From Lachnospiraceae bacterium UBA935 (lineage in GTDB: Bacteria > Bacillota > Clostridia > Lachnospirales > Lachnospiraceae), in contig DBDJ01000063.1 of the NCBI GenBank assembly GCA_002293525.1, positions 25,718-87,327 of the forward strand: 61,610 nt of DNA, read 5' to 3'. The notes beneath the pieces were generated by a model. The model ran no database searches, was not told the DNA's origin, and saw nothing but the letters and a program-made list of their open reading frames with translations. Both the position numbers and the translations under genes were made by a program. Below, piece after piece: positions 42,191-51,171 of this stretch. Numbering within the stretch: position 1 is the stretch's first letter; each line of letters starts with the position of its first letter.

Positions 42191-42258
42191 GGATTTGCCG
42201 CGGAAACTGGCTCTTTGTAGCGTAAATATGGCGCAGGAAACGCTTTATCAAGGTTTCC
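42191..42258 (+). repeat. GGAAAC hairpin repeat, copy 2
   Basis: GGATTTGCCGCGGAAACTGG and the following hairpin GGAAACGCTTTATCAAGGTTTCC-like region match 27604-27670. The stem is less perfect than in the cysE-cysS gap. Confidence 0.55.
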
Positions 42259-42329
42259 CTAAATATACACTATAAAAAATGAATTGACAATCCTTATTCC
42301 ATATGTTACCTTCACATTATTATAAATGG

Positions 42330-42484
42330 TTACTGTTCAGACCCTAGCCGAAGTGCATCAAACCACTGCTCCACAGTAACTTTATGCACACAAATCGCTA
42401 AAAACGTGCGATTTGGCGCCTGCGCAGCTCGGGATTTTGCGCAAAATTGCGCAAAACACCTCGCGGTTAGGCCTGAACAGAAAC
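42330..42484. repeat. 155 bp element with imperfect inverted ends (GTTACTGTTCAG family)
   Basis: The left end GTTACTGTTCAGACC and right end GGCCTGAACAGAAAC are inverted repeats with two mismatches. The interior holds two hairpins: CAAATCGC with GCGATTTG (42391-42415 region) and GCGCAAAATTGCGC. Parts recur at 10641-10656, 24538-24566 and 36721-36735. It has no coding capacity and lies immediately before the ECF transporter genes, inside what would be their leader. Confidence 0.6.
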
Positions 42485-42517
42485 TATAAATGATCGACAC
42501 AACACAAGGAGTGAACC

Positions 42518-43120
42518 ATGAAAAAGATATTCTATACCAGATTTAACGTTGCTATTATTGCCCTGATACCCACCTGTATCGGCATCAATTTCCTGGGCAA
42601 GCTGCTGGCCTCGGCATTGAGGTTGCCGCTGTGGCTGGACAGCATCGGGACCTGCATCAGCGCTTTTCTCGGCGGCCCGATTATCGGTGCGATTTGCGGG
42701 GCGGCCAGCAATCTTATCTACGGATTTACGACCGGGGATAATATTTCGTTGATTTATGCGCTTACCAGCATGGGCATCGGTATCGCTGTGGGTATTATGT
42801 CACGGCTCGGCTTTATGGAAACCTTTCTCAAGATGCTGCTGACGGCTTGTGTGGCCGGACTTGCTGCTGTTGTGATATCGACGCCCCTCAACGTTATTTT
42901 CTGGGGCGGGACGACTGGGAATGTCTGGGGTGATGCTTTGTTTGCCGCATCGCAGGCAGCCGGGATGCCGGTTTTCCTGGGTTCTTTTTTGGATGAACTG
43001 GTGGTGGATGTTCCCGATAAGCTGTTGACACTCATCATTGTCTTTATCATTATAAAAGGACTTCCCAAGAAACTGACTTCGCTGTATACGGCGGATGACG
43101 AGATCAAGAGTCTGGACTGA
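42518..43120 (+). CDS. ECF transporter substrate-binding (S) component
   Basis: A 200-residue membrane protein with about six helices. It contains the S-component hallmark of small-residue helix packing (GGPIIGAICGAASNLIYGF) and follows the usual length. Its start is supported by AAGGAG. It is directly followed by T and A components, forming a complete dedicated ECF importer. Substrate specificity cannot be read from the sequence; the family (sometimes annotated as DUF3816-like ECF S component) covers vitamins and their precursors. Confidence 0.82.
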   Translation: MKKIFYTRFNVAIIALIPTCIGINFLGKLLASALRLPLWLDSIGTCISAFLGGPIIGAICGAASNLIYGFTTGDNISLIYALTSMGIGIAVGIMSRLGFMETFLKMLLTACVAGLAAVVISTPLNVIFWGGTTGNVWGDALFAASQAAGMPVFLGSFLDELVVDVPDKLLTLIIVFIIIKGLPKKLTSLYTADDEIKSLD

Positions 43121-43177
43121 AGACTTATGGTGTTCGCATGCCCTTAGCTGTGAAATCATTATGCAATGGGAGCGTCT

Positions 43178-43945
43178 ATGAAAACTATCAGCTTGTATGT
43201 TGATAAAAAAACCTATCTGACCGGCTTACATCCTTTTACCAAACTCTTTTATGTGATTGCCGCCATTACGGCTCCGCTTATCGCCGGTAAACTGTCAGGG
43301 TTTTTCCTGATGATCGGAATCAGTCTGATTTTACTAATCAGTGGCGGGCTTTTACGGAAAGCTCTGCCGCTGGTTGTTTTTACGTTTACGATTCTGCTTA
43401 CTATTTTTCTCATTCAGGGACTATTCTATCAGAACAATGTGACACCGCTTCTTTCGCTGGGGCAGCTGGTGTTTTATCGGGAGGGCCTGCTTTATGCTGC
43501 CCGGATTGGTTTAAATATATTGAATATGCTGTTTTCATTTGCTCTTTTTGTGTTGTCAACCGATCCGTTTATCTTCGTTGAAGAATTGGAACGGGCCGGA
43601 CTGCCGAAAAAAGCCGGCTACATCATTGTTTCCGTCTTTCAGATTATTCCCCAGATGGCGGCGGCCAAAAATACCATTACGGATGCTCAGAGAAGCCGCG
43701 GTCTGGAAACCGAAGGGCGGCTGCTTACCAGAGCCAGGGCTTTTATTCCCTTGTTGTCCCCGGTGGTGACAAGTGCGTTGATCAATACCCGTGAGCGGTC
43801 GGCAGCGCTGGAAATACGTGGTTTTGAAGCCAAAACCCGTAAAACCTTTCTGAGCGAACGTTCTTTTAGCCGGTCTGACCGGCTCGGCTTTTTTCTCATG
43901 CTGCTTTTGTTGTCGGTTGCTGTTCTGTGGAGGAACTTCCAATGA
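43178..43945 (+). CDS. ecfT: ECF transporter transmembrane (T) component
   Basis: A 255-residue EcfT. The ATG at 43178 follows GGGAG; an ATG at 43166 is possible. It starts with helix-rich membrane segments after LHPFTKLFYVIAAITAPL. The two coupling helices carry the family Ala-Arg-Gly-type motifs in DAQRSRGLETEG and RSAALEIRGFEAK, which bind the ATPases. The stop overlaps the start of the ATPase gene (ATGA). Confidence 0.9.
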   Translation: MKTISLYVDKKTYLTGLHPFTKLFYVIAAITAPLIAGKLSGFFLMIGISLILLISGGLLRKALPLVVFTFTILLTIFLIQGLFYQNNVTPLLSLGQLVFYREGLLYAARIGLNILNMLFSFALFVLSTDPFIFVEELERAGLPKKAGYIIVSVFQIIPQMAAAKNTITDAQRSRGLETEGRLLTRARAFIPLLSPVVTSALINTRERSAALEIRGFEAKTRKTFLSERSFSRSDRLGFFLMLLLLSVAVLWRNFQ

Positions 43946-45579
43946 CTTGTCTGACTTTCCGGAATCTCAAATATCGCTATCCCCATCAGGAGAAACTGGC
44001 ACTGGACAGCCTTTCCTTTACGATAAAAAAAGGCGAGTTTGTTGGTTTGATCGGGGCCAATGGTGCGGGGAAGAGTACCCTGTGCGGTGCCGTTATGGGT
44101 CTGGTTCCCCATTTTTATAAAGGTGCTTACGGCGGCAAAATCTTACTTGGCGGAGAAGATGAGGATGATGCAATAGAAGTTGCCAAGACCCCTATTGCGG
44201 AGCTGTGCCGTAGCGTGGGGCTGGTATTCCAGAATCCGTTTAATCAGCTTTCCGGAGCGCGGATTACGGTTTATGAGGAAATAGCCTTTGGCCTACAGAA
44301 TACAGGCATTGTCCGTGAAGAAATCCGCCGCCGTATTGAAGCCGTCATGGAACTGCTGGACATCGTTTCCCTGCGGGATCGCAATCCTTTCGATCTTTCC
44401 GGCGGGCAGATGCAGCGGGTGGCACTGGCCAGTGTACTGGTCATGGAGCCGGAGATTTTGGTACTGGATGAACCCACTTCGCAACTGGACCCGGCGGCCG
44501 GAGAAGAAGTTTTCCGAGCCGTTGAAACTTTGAAAGCCTCCGGGATAACCATTATCATGGCAGAACAGAAGATGGAAAAACTGGCAGCGTACTGTGACCG
44601 GATTATCCTGTTGCATCAGGGGAAAATAGTGGATTTCGATACCCCCGATCAGATCTTTTCTCGGGACGATCTGTCGGACTATGGGATTTGTCCGCCACTG
44701 TCCTATCTCGTTGCCAAGAAGGGTGCAGAGAAGCTGGATATCTATGGATGGAAGCCGCATAGCTCCCGGGATTCGCAGGATTCCCGGGCCGCACAGGATT
44801 CTCGGGCCGCACGTGATTCTTGGTTTCCGGCAGAGATATTTGCGGTACGGAATCTTTCCTTTTCCTATGTTCCGGAGCTGCCGGTTCTAACGGATCTTTG
44901 CCTTGATCTGGATAACCGTACCACGGCCATCGTCGGCCAGAACGGTGCCGGCAAGACGACTCTGGTCAAGCTGCTGAAGGGTTTGCTTTCTCCTGTGTCC
45001 GGGAGTATCTGGTATAGAAAAGAAGATATCTCAGGGAAGACGGTCGCGATGCTTGCCCGGGATATCGGTTATGTTTTCCAGAATCCGGACGACCAGATTT
45101 TCAAATATCATGTTCTTGACGAGGTGATGTTTGGGCCGTTGCATATCGGTATGGAAGAACAGCTTGCGAAAACACGTGCTTTAGAAGCGTTAGAGACAGT
45201 CGGGCTGACCGGCCTGGAGGAGGTCAACCCCTATGATCTGGAGCTGCATGAACGCAAGATGGTTGCGGTTGCCTCGGTTCTGGCGATGGACACGGCCGTG
45301 CTGATTTTGGATGAGCCCACGATAGCCCAAGATTATCGTGGTCGGGAAACGTTGAAACGGCTGATCCGGCAACTGGAAGGAGAGGGGAAGGCAGTGCTTT
45401 CGATTCTCCATGACATGGATTTTGTGTATGACTGTTTCGAGCGGGTAATTGTTCTGGCCGCCGGCAAGGTAATGGGTGATGCGGGCGGAGAGGTTATTTT
45501 CCATAACAAGGAATTGTTAAAGCAGGCCGGCTTGGAACAGCCGACGGCAGTGAAATTAAGAAACCTACGGATAAAGTAA
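43942..45579 (+). CDS. Fused double ATPase of the ECF transporter (EcfA-EcfA')
   Basis: A 545-residue protein with two ABC ATPase domains in one chain. Domain 1: Walker A GANGAGKSTLC, signature LSGGQMQRVAL, Walker B ILVLDEPTSQLDP. Domain 2 from about residue 297: Walker A GQNGAGKTTLVK, Q-loop YVFQNPDDQIF, Walker B AVLILDEPTIAQD. The second signature is degenerate (YDLELHERKMVAVASVL instead of LSGGQ), so one composite ATP site is probably weakened. The domains are joined by a short low-complexity linker of DSRAA/DSQ repeats (near 44760-44820). Most ECF systems use two separate genes. GGAGG precedes the ATG. Confidence 0.9.
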   Translation: MTCLTFRNLKYRYPHQEKLALDSLSFTIKKGEFVGLIGANGAGKSTLCGAVMGLVPHFYKGAYGGKILLGGEDEDDAIEVAKTPIAELCRSVGLVFQNPFNQLSGARITVYEEIAFGLQNTGIVREEIRRRIEAVMELLDIVSLRDRNPFDLSGGQMQRVALASVLVMEPEILVLDEPTSQLDPAAGEEVFRAVETLKASGITIIMAEQKMEKLAAYCDRIILLHQGKIVDFDTPDQIFSRDDLSDYGICPPLSYLVAKKGAEKLDIYGWKPHSSRDSQDSRAAQDSRAARDSWFPAEIFAVRNLSFSYVPELPVLTDLCLDLDNRTTAIVGQNGAGKTTLVKLLKGLLSPVSGSIWYRKEDISGKTVAMLARDIGYVFQNPDDQIFKYHVLDEVMFGPLHIGMEEQLAKTRALEALETVGLTGLEEVNPYDLELHERKMVAVASVLAMDTAVLILDEPTIAQDYRGRETLKRLIRQLEGEGKAVLSILHDMDFVYDCFERVIVLAAGKVMGDAGGEVIFHNKELLKQAGLEQPTAVKLRNLRIK

Positions 45580-45663
45580 ACAAAGCCATAAGCCGATATA
45601 ACATATGATACCCACAATTGTGCAAACGGAGTTGCACGAAAAAGATTTTAAGGAGGAAATCGC

Positions 45664-46497
45664 ATGGCCAGAGTAAATAATACACCCTACAGCCAACAGG
45701 CTTATCAGAATGCCTATATTTATGACAAGAACGGGGCCAACAAAGAAACAGCCGGTATCACCCAGGAAAGTTCCAAAGCGTGGGCGGCGGAAAAATCAGA
45801 TAAGACATCGGAAGTGTACGGGATCGGCAAGAGTACGTACGGAAATCCGGAGTTAAGCGAGAAAGGGAAAGAATATTATAGTTCGTTAGTGAAAAAATAC
45901 GGCCATCTCAACTTTGTCCTGGTTTCTTCCGATAAGAAGCAGGAAGCGGAGATGATGAAGGGAAGTTTTGCCAGTTCGGACGGCATGACCGTGCTGATCG
46001 ATACTGACAAAATAGAACAGATGGCCCGTGACGATAGTTACCGGACGAAATACGAGTCCATCCTGAATAATGCCCAAAGCAGCCTCTCTAAAATGCAGAA
46101 CCAGCTTAGCCAAAGTGGGGCCAGTGTCAAAGCGTTCGGCATGACGGTAAAAGACGGGAGAGCTTCCTTTTTTGCGGTGATGGATAAATCTATGTCCTCG
46201 ATGAGAGATAAGGCGGCCAGGAAGAGGGCCGAAAAGGCCGAAGCCAAGAAAGAAGAAGCCCAAAAGGCTGAGAAAGCCAATAAAGCCGATAAAGCTAACA
46301 AGAAAGATAAAACTGGCCGTTATGGCAGAGCAGAAGGTGAGGAACGCCTGGAAAATCAGGACACCGAGACTGTTACGGCGGATTCCATGGAAGAACTGCT
46401 GCGGAAGGTTCAGGATTATTACCAGCAGGGGATGCTGGATCACGTTCGGACGGAAGAAGAGATGATGGTCGGAGGACAGATCAATTTCGGTGTTTAG
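45664..46497 (+). CDS. DUF6033-family protein
   Basis: A 277-residue protein without signal peptide or membrane helix. The N-terminus is tyrosine/asparagine-rich (VNNTPYSQQAYQNAYIYDKN); a globular part with YGHLNFVLVSSDKKQEAEMMK and MTVLIDTDKIEQMARDDSY follows. Residues about 180-220 form a lysine/alanine-rich low-complexity coil (KAEKANKADKANKKDK). I recall this as DUF6033, found in Lachnospiraceae and of unknown function; it has a flavour of flagellar or surface-apparatus helper proteins, but nothing here proves it. AAGGAGG precedes the ATG. Confidence 0.65.
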   Translation: MARVNNTPYSQQAYQNAYIYDKNGANKETAGITQESSKAWAAEKSDKTSEVYGIGKSTYGNPELSEKGKEYYSSLVKKYGHLNFVLVSSDKKQEAEMMKGSFASSDGMTVLIDTDKIEQMARDDSYRTKYESILNNAQSSLSKMQNQLSQSGASVKAFGMTVKDGRASFFAVMDKSMSSMRDKAARKRAEKAEAKKEEAQKAEKANKADKANKKDKTGRYGRAEGEERLENQDTETVTADSMEELLRKVQDYYQQGMLDHVRTEEEMMVGGQINFGV

Positions 46498-46682
46498 GAC
46501 AATGTACTGATCTGATATTTATAAGCAAAATATGGGCCCCCGGCTTCCTTGTTCATGAAAATGCAATCATGTGAAACCGGATGGGCTCATGTTATTATTA
46601 TGTCAGTGCAGTGTCCTGCCAAATCCACACTGTGGCAGAATAATACAACGAATTAAACGTGAATTTCGCTGTCCCCCTTGCA

Positions 46683-46705
46683 CTTTACCGTCTGATACGG
46701 TAAAG
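46683..46705 (+). promoter_or_regulatory. Hairpin in the leader of the malic enzyme gene
   Basis: CTTTACCGT and ACGGTAAAG form a perfect 9 bp stem around CTGAT, 14 bases before AGGAGG. The 235-base gap upstream also holds a solo MITE-end-like sequence (46650-46675) and nothing else I can name. Confidence 0.45.
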
Positions 46706-46732
46706 TATTTGAGGTACAGGAGGTAATTACAG

Positions 46733-47905
46733 ATGAATTATGCGGTAGAATCATTGAAGAAGCATTATGAATGGAAGGGCAAGATCGAAGTGGTCAGCCG
46801 TGTTCCGCTGGCTACCAAAGAGGATCTTTCGCTGGCCTATACGCCGGGGGTTGCGCAGCCCTGCCTGGAGATCCAGCAGGCTCCGGACAAAAGCTATGAA
46901 CTGACCAGGCGTTCCAATCTGGTGGCGGTCATCACTGACGGAACTGCCGTGCTGGGGCTCGGAGATATCGGCCCGGAAGCCGGCATGCCGGTTATGGAAG
47001 GGAAATGTGTTCTGTTTAAGGCTCTTGGCGACGTGGATGCGTTTCCGCTCTGCATCCGCTCCAAAGACACGGAGGAAATCATCAGGACAGTAGCGCTGCT
47101 GGCCGGAAGTTTCGGTGCTGTCAATCTGGAAGACATCGCCGCGCCGCGTTGCTTTGAAATAGAACGGCGACTGAAGGAAAGCTGTGACATCCCGATCTTT
47201 CATGATGACCAGCACGGGACGGCAGTCGTTACCCTGGCGGCGCTCCTGAATGCCTGCAAGCTGACCGGGAAAACGATGACGGCATTGAGTGTGACAATCA
47301 ACGGCGCCGGCGCCGCTGGCATGGCAATCGCCAGGCTTTTACTCTCGCTGGGCGTACCGGATGTCATCCTGTGTGACCGCAGCGGGGCAATTTATGCAGG
47401 CCGCAGCAACCTGAACCAAGAAAAGCAAGACATCGCCCGGACAACCAACCGCAGGATGCGGAAAGGGACGCTGGCCGAAGTGATTGCCGGTACGGATGTC
47501 TTTATCGGCGTATCCGCGCCGGACTGTGTCACCGCAGCCATGGTGAGCAGCATGAATCCTGCCCCGCTCATCTTTGCCATGTCCAACCCGACTCCGGAAA
47601 TCATGCCGGAGCTGGCTATCCAGGCGGGCGCGGCCGTGGTGGGGACAGGCCGCAGCGACTTCCCCAATCAGATCAATAACGTGCTGGCTTTTCCCGGTAT
47701 CCTGCGCGGTACCTTGGATGTGCGGGCGCGTGACATCAACGATGCTATGAAGATCGCCGCGGCGAAGGCGATTGCCGGCCTGGTATCCGAAGAGGAGCTG
47801 ACCCCGGCTTATATTATCCCGAGTCCGCTGGACAAAGCGGTCGCGCCGGCGGTCGCGGCGGCGGTTGCGCAGGCAGCAAGGGATTCCGGAGTGGCCGTAC
47901 TGTAA
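46733..47905 (+). CDS. NAD(P)-dependent malic enzyme
   Basis: A 390-residue short-type malic enzyme converting malate to pyruvate and CO2. YTPGVAQPCLEI and the catalytic Tyr/Lys region (VITDGTAVLGLGDIGPEAGMPVMEGK) open the protein; NLEDIAAPRCFEIE and IPIFHDDQHGTAVV hold metal ligands; INGAGAAGMAIARLLLSLG is the NAD-binding glycine loop. MSNPTPEIMPE and GTGRSDFPNQINNVLAFPG follow. AGGAGG precedes the ATG. NAD versus NADP use cannot be fixed reliably by eye. Confidence 0.95.
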   Translation: MNYAVESLKKHYEWKGKIEVVSRVPLATKEDLSLAYTPGVAQPCLEIQQAPDKSYELTRRSNLVAVITDGTAVLGLGDIGPEAGMPVMEGKCVLFKALGDVDAFPLCIRSKDTEEIIRTVALLAGSFGAVNLEDIAAPRCFEIERRLKESCDIPIFHDDQHGTAVVTLAALLNACKLTGKTMTALSVTINGAGAAGMAIARLLLSLGVPDVILCDRSGAIYAGRSNLNQEKQDIARTTNRRMRKGTLAEVIAGTDVFIGVSAPDCVTAAMVSSMNPAPLIFAMSNPTPEIMPELAIQAGAAVVGTGRSDFPNQINNVLAFPGILRGTLDVRARDINDAMKIAAAKAIAGLVSEEELTPAYIIPSPLDKAVAPAVAAAVAQAARDSGVAVL

Positions 47906-47917
47906 AGTGCAATGGCT

Positions 47918-47985
47918 GATTTGGCGAAAAAGCTCGCTTCGACATGATTCAGCGAAAAGCTGCTTCGACTTGGCCTGTGAAAAGT
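47918..47985 (+). repeat. Degenerate duplicated segment after the malic enzyme gene
   Basis: GCGAAAAAGCTCGCTTCGAC and GCGAAAAGCTGCTTCGACTT are two copies about 33 bases apart, 15-70 bases past the stop. A local duplication; an AAAGCTNGCTT palindrome is part of each copy. Confidence 0.5.
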
Positions 47986-48017
47986 TGTAGGAGTCGGCGA
48001 AATACAAGGGGAATACT

Positions 48018-50966
48018 ATGAAAAGAGCAAATCTGGTACTGGGTATCCTGGCTCATGTGGATGCCGGAAAAACAACATTGGCGGAAAGCATCTTGTATCT
48101 TAGCGGCAGCATCGGCAAATTGGGCAGGGTAGATCATCAAGACGCTTTCCTGGATCATCATGGCTTGGAAAGGGCCAGAGGAATCACGATTTTTTCCAAG
48201 CAGGCCGAGCTGGCGCTGGGCGACCGGAGGGTGACCTTGCTGGATACACCGGGGCACGTGGATTTTTCGGCGGAGATGGAGCGGACCTTGCAGGTACTGG
48301 ATGCCGCCATCTTGGTAATCAGCGGCCCGGATGGCATCCAGGCGCACACCCGAACGTTATGGCGGTTATTGAAAAGTTATCAGATTCCCGTTTTTCTTTT
48401 TATAAATAAAATGGATCTGCCGGGAGCAGACCGGGCCGCTATCCTGTCGGAACTGCAGCAGCGACTCGACGGGCGCTGTATGGATTTCAGTCCGGATGCA
48501 GCTCACGGTTCAGACAAAAAGACGTTCTATGAAGATATGGCGGTAAGTGACGAGGCATTACTGGAAAAATATCTCGAAGCAGACCGAGTGGAGGAAGAAG
48601 ATATATCCCGCCTGATTCGAGAGCGCAAGATATATCCCTGCTATTTCGGTTCGGCGCTTAGGTGCGAAGGAGTAGAAGAGTTCCGGCAAGGGATCGGGAA
48701 ATATGCCATGCCGCCTGATTATGGCGAGGATTTCGGTGCCCGGATATTTAAGATTACCAGGGATGAGCAGAACAACCGACTTACCTATATGAAGATAACC
48801 GGCGGACAGCTCCGGGTAAAAACGGTGCTTTCCATACCGGCCCAGCCGGCCCGGAGTACCGATTACAAGTCGCTTAGGCCAGATCAGGGTGAAGACATCA
48901 TAACGGAGAAAGCCGACCAGATCCGCATCTATTCGGGAGGCCGGTACCAGGTAACGGATATCGCGGAAGCCGGGGAAATATGTGCGGTGACCGGACTGGA
49001 AAAAACCGCACCGGGCATGGGGCTGGGCCAGGAAAAAGACGTGTTCTTGCCGGTGCTGGAACCCGTCCTCACTTATCAGATTGAACTCCCTGAAGGAACC
49101 AGTGCCCATGTCGTGTATTCTCAGCTCAGCCTGCTGGAAGAGGAAGACCCGCTGCTCCATATCGCCTGGGACGAGACTTCTGGCCGGATCCAGGTGCAGG
49201 TGATGGGCGAAGTTCAGATCGAAATATTAAAAAGCATCATCATGGAAAGATTCGGTGTTGCCGTAATCTTCGGCAAGGGCAGCATCGTGTACAAAGAGAC
49301 CATCGCGGCGCCGGTAGAAGGAATGGGGCATTTTGAACCCCTGCGCCATTATGCCGAAGTCCATCTGCTGATGGAGCCTTCAGAACAAGGCAGCGGCCTC
49401 ACATTTGCCGCTTCCTTGAGTGAAGATGAGCTGGACCGCAACTGGCAGCGTCTGATCATGACCCACTTAAAAGAAAAACCGCACCGGGGCGTACTGACGG
49501 GAGCGGAAATCACCGATATGAAAATCACGCTGGTCGCCGGCAAATCCCATATCAAACATACAGAAGGAGGAGATTTCCGGCAAGCAACCTACCGGGCTGT
49601 TCGCCAGGGGCTGATGAGTGCCCGCTGTATCTTGCTGGAGCCGGTGTACAGCTTTCGGCTAGAGATCCCTGAGGAAACCGTGGGAAGAGCCATGTCCGAT
49701 ATCAGCAGGATGCAGGGAAGCTCCCTTCCGCCCCAGACGGACGGCGGGATCGCCGTGCTGACCGGCAGCGCCCCGGTCTCATCTATGCAGGGCTATATGA
49801 CGGAAGTCATTGCCTACACCAGAGGCCGCGGCCGACTGTTCTGTTCGCTGAAAGGCTATGAACCATGTCACAACCCTGCCGATGTCATTGCCGCAGCCGC
49901 CTATGACCCCGAAGCCGATGTCAATAACCCTTCCAGCTCAGTTTTTTGCGCCCACGGCGCCGGCTTTATCGTCACATGGGATAAAGCCGCCGACTATATG
50001 CACATAAAGGCCGGCCTAAGTCTTAGCAATGAGGGAGCCTTGTCGGAAACCGCAGCCAGAGAAACCGCAGCCGGAGAAACCGCAGCCAGAGAAGCCGCGG
50101 CCGGCACCGCGCTAGCCCCCGGCAACCTTCAGTTCGGTCAGGGTTCACCGGCTCGTCCGCCACAAAAAACAAACCTGCCAAAAGAAATCGACTTAGAAAA
50201 AGAAAATAAAGAGCTGGAAGAAATATTCAGGCGAACTTATGGAACAGCGCCACAACCCAGAACACACTGGAACCGTCACCGTTATCATGATAAAAATAAT
50301 AATAACATCGACGATAATAACATCGACGGTAATAACAGCGACAAAAAAAACACCACCAAATCAAACACCGCCACAACAAACACTGCCACAACAAGCACCA
50401 TCACAAAAAAGGCTGAGCATAGTCCTGATCACATAAAACGTTCAAGTAAACAGGATAATTATCTTCTTGTTGACGGCTATAATATTATCTTCGCATGGCA
50501 GGAACTCAGGGAACTGGCCGAAGGTAATCTGGAAGCTGCCCGTGGCAAGCTGGCAGACATCCTCTGTAATTATCAAGGCTACAAGGATAACATTGTCATT
50601 TTGGTTTATGACGCATACCGTGTAGAAGGCAACCCGGGTGAACATATTCAATACCTGAACATCCACATAGTCTATACCAAAGAAGCCGAAACAGCCGATA
50701 TGTATATAGAGAAAGTAACCCACGAAATCGGAAGAAAACATCATGTCACGGTAGCGACTTCTGATGCCATGGAGCAGATGATCGTGTGGGGGCAGGGAGC
50801 CGCCCGTCTTTCGGCCGAGGGCCTTAGGGAAGAGATCGAGCAGACGGCCCGTCAGTTCAGGGAGGAATATCTGAACCGCCGGCCGGAAAAAACCTATCTG
50901 TTTGACCATCTTGAACCGGACATGGCGTCCTTGATGGAAGACATCCGCCTAGGAAACGATGATTAA
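48018..50966 (+). CDS. Ribosome-protection-like GTPase fused to a YacP/Rae1 NYN endoribonuclease
   Basis: A 982-residue fusion. Residues 1-655 are an EF-G-like translational GTPase of the TetM/TetO group: G1 AHVDAGKTTL, G2 around RGITIF, G3 DTPGHVDF, G4 NKMD, then domains III-V with HTEGGDFRQATYRAVRQG. Residues about 680-810 are a low-complexity, Asn/Thr-rich linker made of repeats. Residues 813-982 are a NYN nuclease almost complete relative to Bacillus YacP/Rae1: LLVDGYNIIFAWQ, VYDAYRVEG, TKEAETADMYIEKV and VATSDAMEQMIVWGQGAARLS. Rae1 cuts mRNA in the ribosomal A site; TetM-type GTPases also enter there. The fusion may couple ribosome binding to mRNA cleavage. Tetracycline resistance is not implied. 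Stand-alone yacP is missing from the sigH locus. Confidence 0.88.
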   Translation: MKRANLVLGILAHVDAGKTTLAESILYLSGSIGKLGRVDHQDAFLDHHGLERARGITIFSKQAELALGDRRVTLLDTPGHVDFSAEMERTLQVLDAAILVISGPDGIQAHTRTLWRLLKSYQIPVFLFINKMDLPGADRAAILSELQQRLDGRCMDFSPDAAHGSDKKTFYEDMAVSDEALLEKYLEADRVEEEDISRLIRERKIYPCYFGSALRCEGVEEFRQGIGKYAMPPDYGEDFGARIFKITRDEQNNRLTYMKITGGQLRVKTVLSIPAQPARSTDYKSLRPDQGEDIITEKADQIRIYSGGRYQVTDIAEAGEICAVTGLEKTAPGMGLGQEKDVFLPVLEPVLTYQIELPEGTSAHVVYSQLSLLEEEDPLLHIAWDETSGRIQVQVMGEVQIEILKSIIMERFGVAVIFGKGSIVYKETIAAPVEGMGHFEPLRHYAEVHLLMEPSEQGSGLTFAASLSEDELDRNWQRLIMTHLKEKPHRGVLTGAEITDMKITLVAGKSHIKHTEGGDFRQATYRAVRQGLMSARCILLEPVYSFRLEIPEETVGRAMSDISRMQGSSLPPQTDGGIAVLTGSAPVSSMQGYMTEVIAYTRGRGRLFCSLKGYEPCHNPADVIAAAAYDPEADVNNPSSSVFCAHGAGFIVTWDKAADYMHIKAGLSLSNEGALSETAARETAAGETAAREAAAGTALAPGNLQFGQGSPARPPQKTNLPKEIDLEKENKELEEIFRRTYGTAPQPRTHWNRHRYHDKNNNNIDDNNIDGNNSDKKNTTKSNTATTNTATTSTITKKAEHSPDHIKRSSKQDNYLLVDGYNIIFAWQELRELAEGNLEAARGKLADILCNYQGYKDNIVILVYDAYRVEGNPGEHIQYLNIHIVYTKEAETADMYIEKVTHEIGRKHHVTVATSDAMEQMIVWGQGAARLSAEGLREEIEQTARQFREEYLNRRPEKTYLFDHLEPDMASLMEDIRLGNDD

Positions 50967-51019
50967 GGCATTTCCCGAGCAGCCCCTCGGACCGTAACAG
51001 AGCGTAAAAAGTAATAGAG

Positions 51020-51053
51020 CAAAAAAAGAACCCGTCTTATTAAGACAGGTTCT
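51020..51053 (-). terminator. Terminator of the cold-shock gene
   Basis: On the minus strand AGAACCTGTCTT and AAGACGGGTTCT form a stem (one mismatch) around AAT, followed by TTTTTTT. It may also serve the GTPase gene in the other direction. Confidence 0.65.
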
Positions 51054-51147
51054 GACCTTAATCGGATAACTCAATATTGCTGATTCTAAATAAAATTCAT
51101 CATTTATATTCAAGAACAGGCACATCGGATTACTGATTAATGATTTT

Positions 51148-51171
51148 TTATAATCAGGTGTCTGATTATAA
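51148..51171 (-). promoter_or_regulatory. Perfect palindrome at the cold-shock gene stop
   Basis: TTATAATCAG and CTGATTATAA form a perfect 10 bp stem around GTGT; it includes the stop codon of the csp gene. With no U-run after it, it is more likely a 3' stabilising structure than a terminator. Confidence 0.4.

Noticed and set aside
50275..50405. CRISPR-like repeats in the GTPase-NYN linker
   Set aside because: The repeats are short AAC/ACC-type coding microsatellites with no unique spacers of constant length.
48018..50966. Tetracycline resistance gene (TetM/TetO type)
   Set aside because: The GTPase half is of that group, but the chain carries a nuclease fusion and a long linker and looks chromosomal; resistance cannot be claimed.
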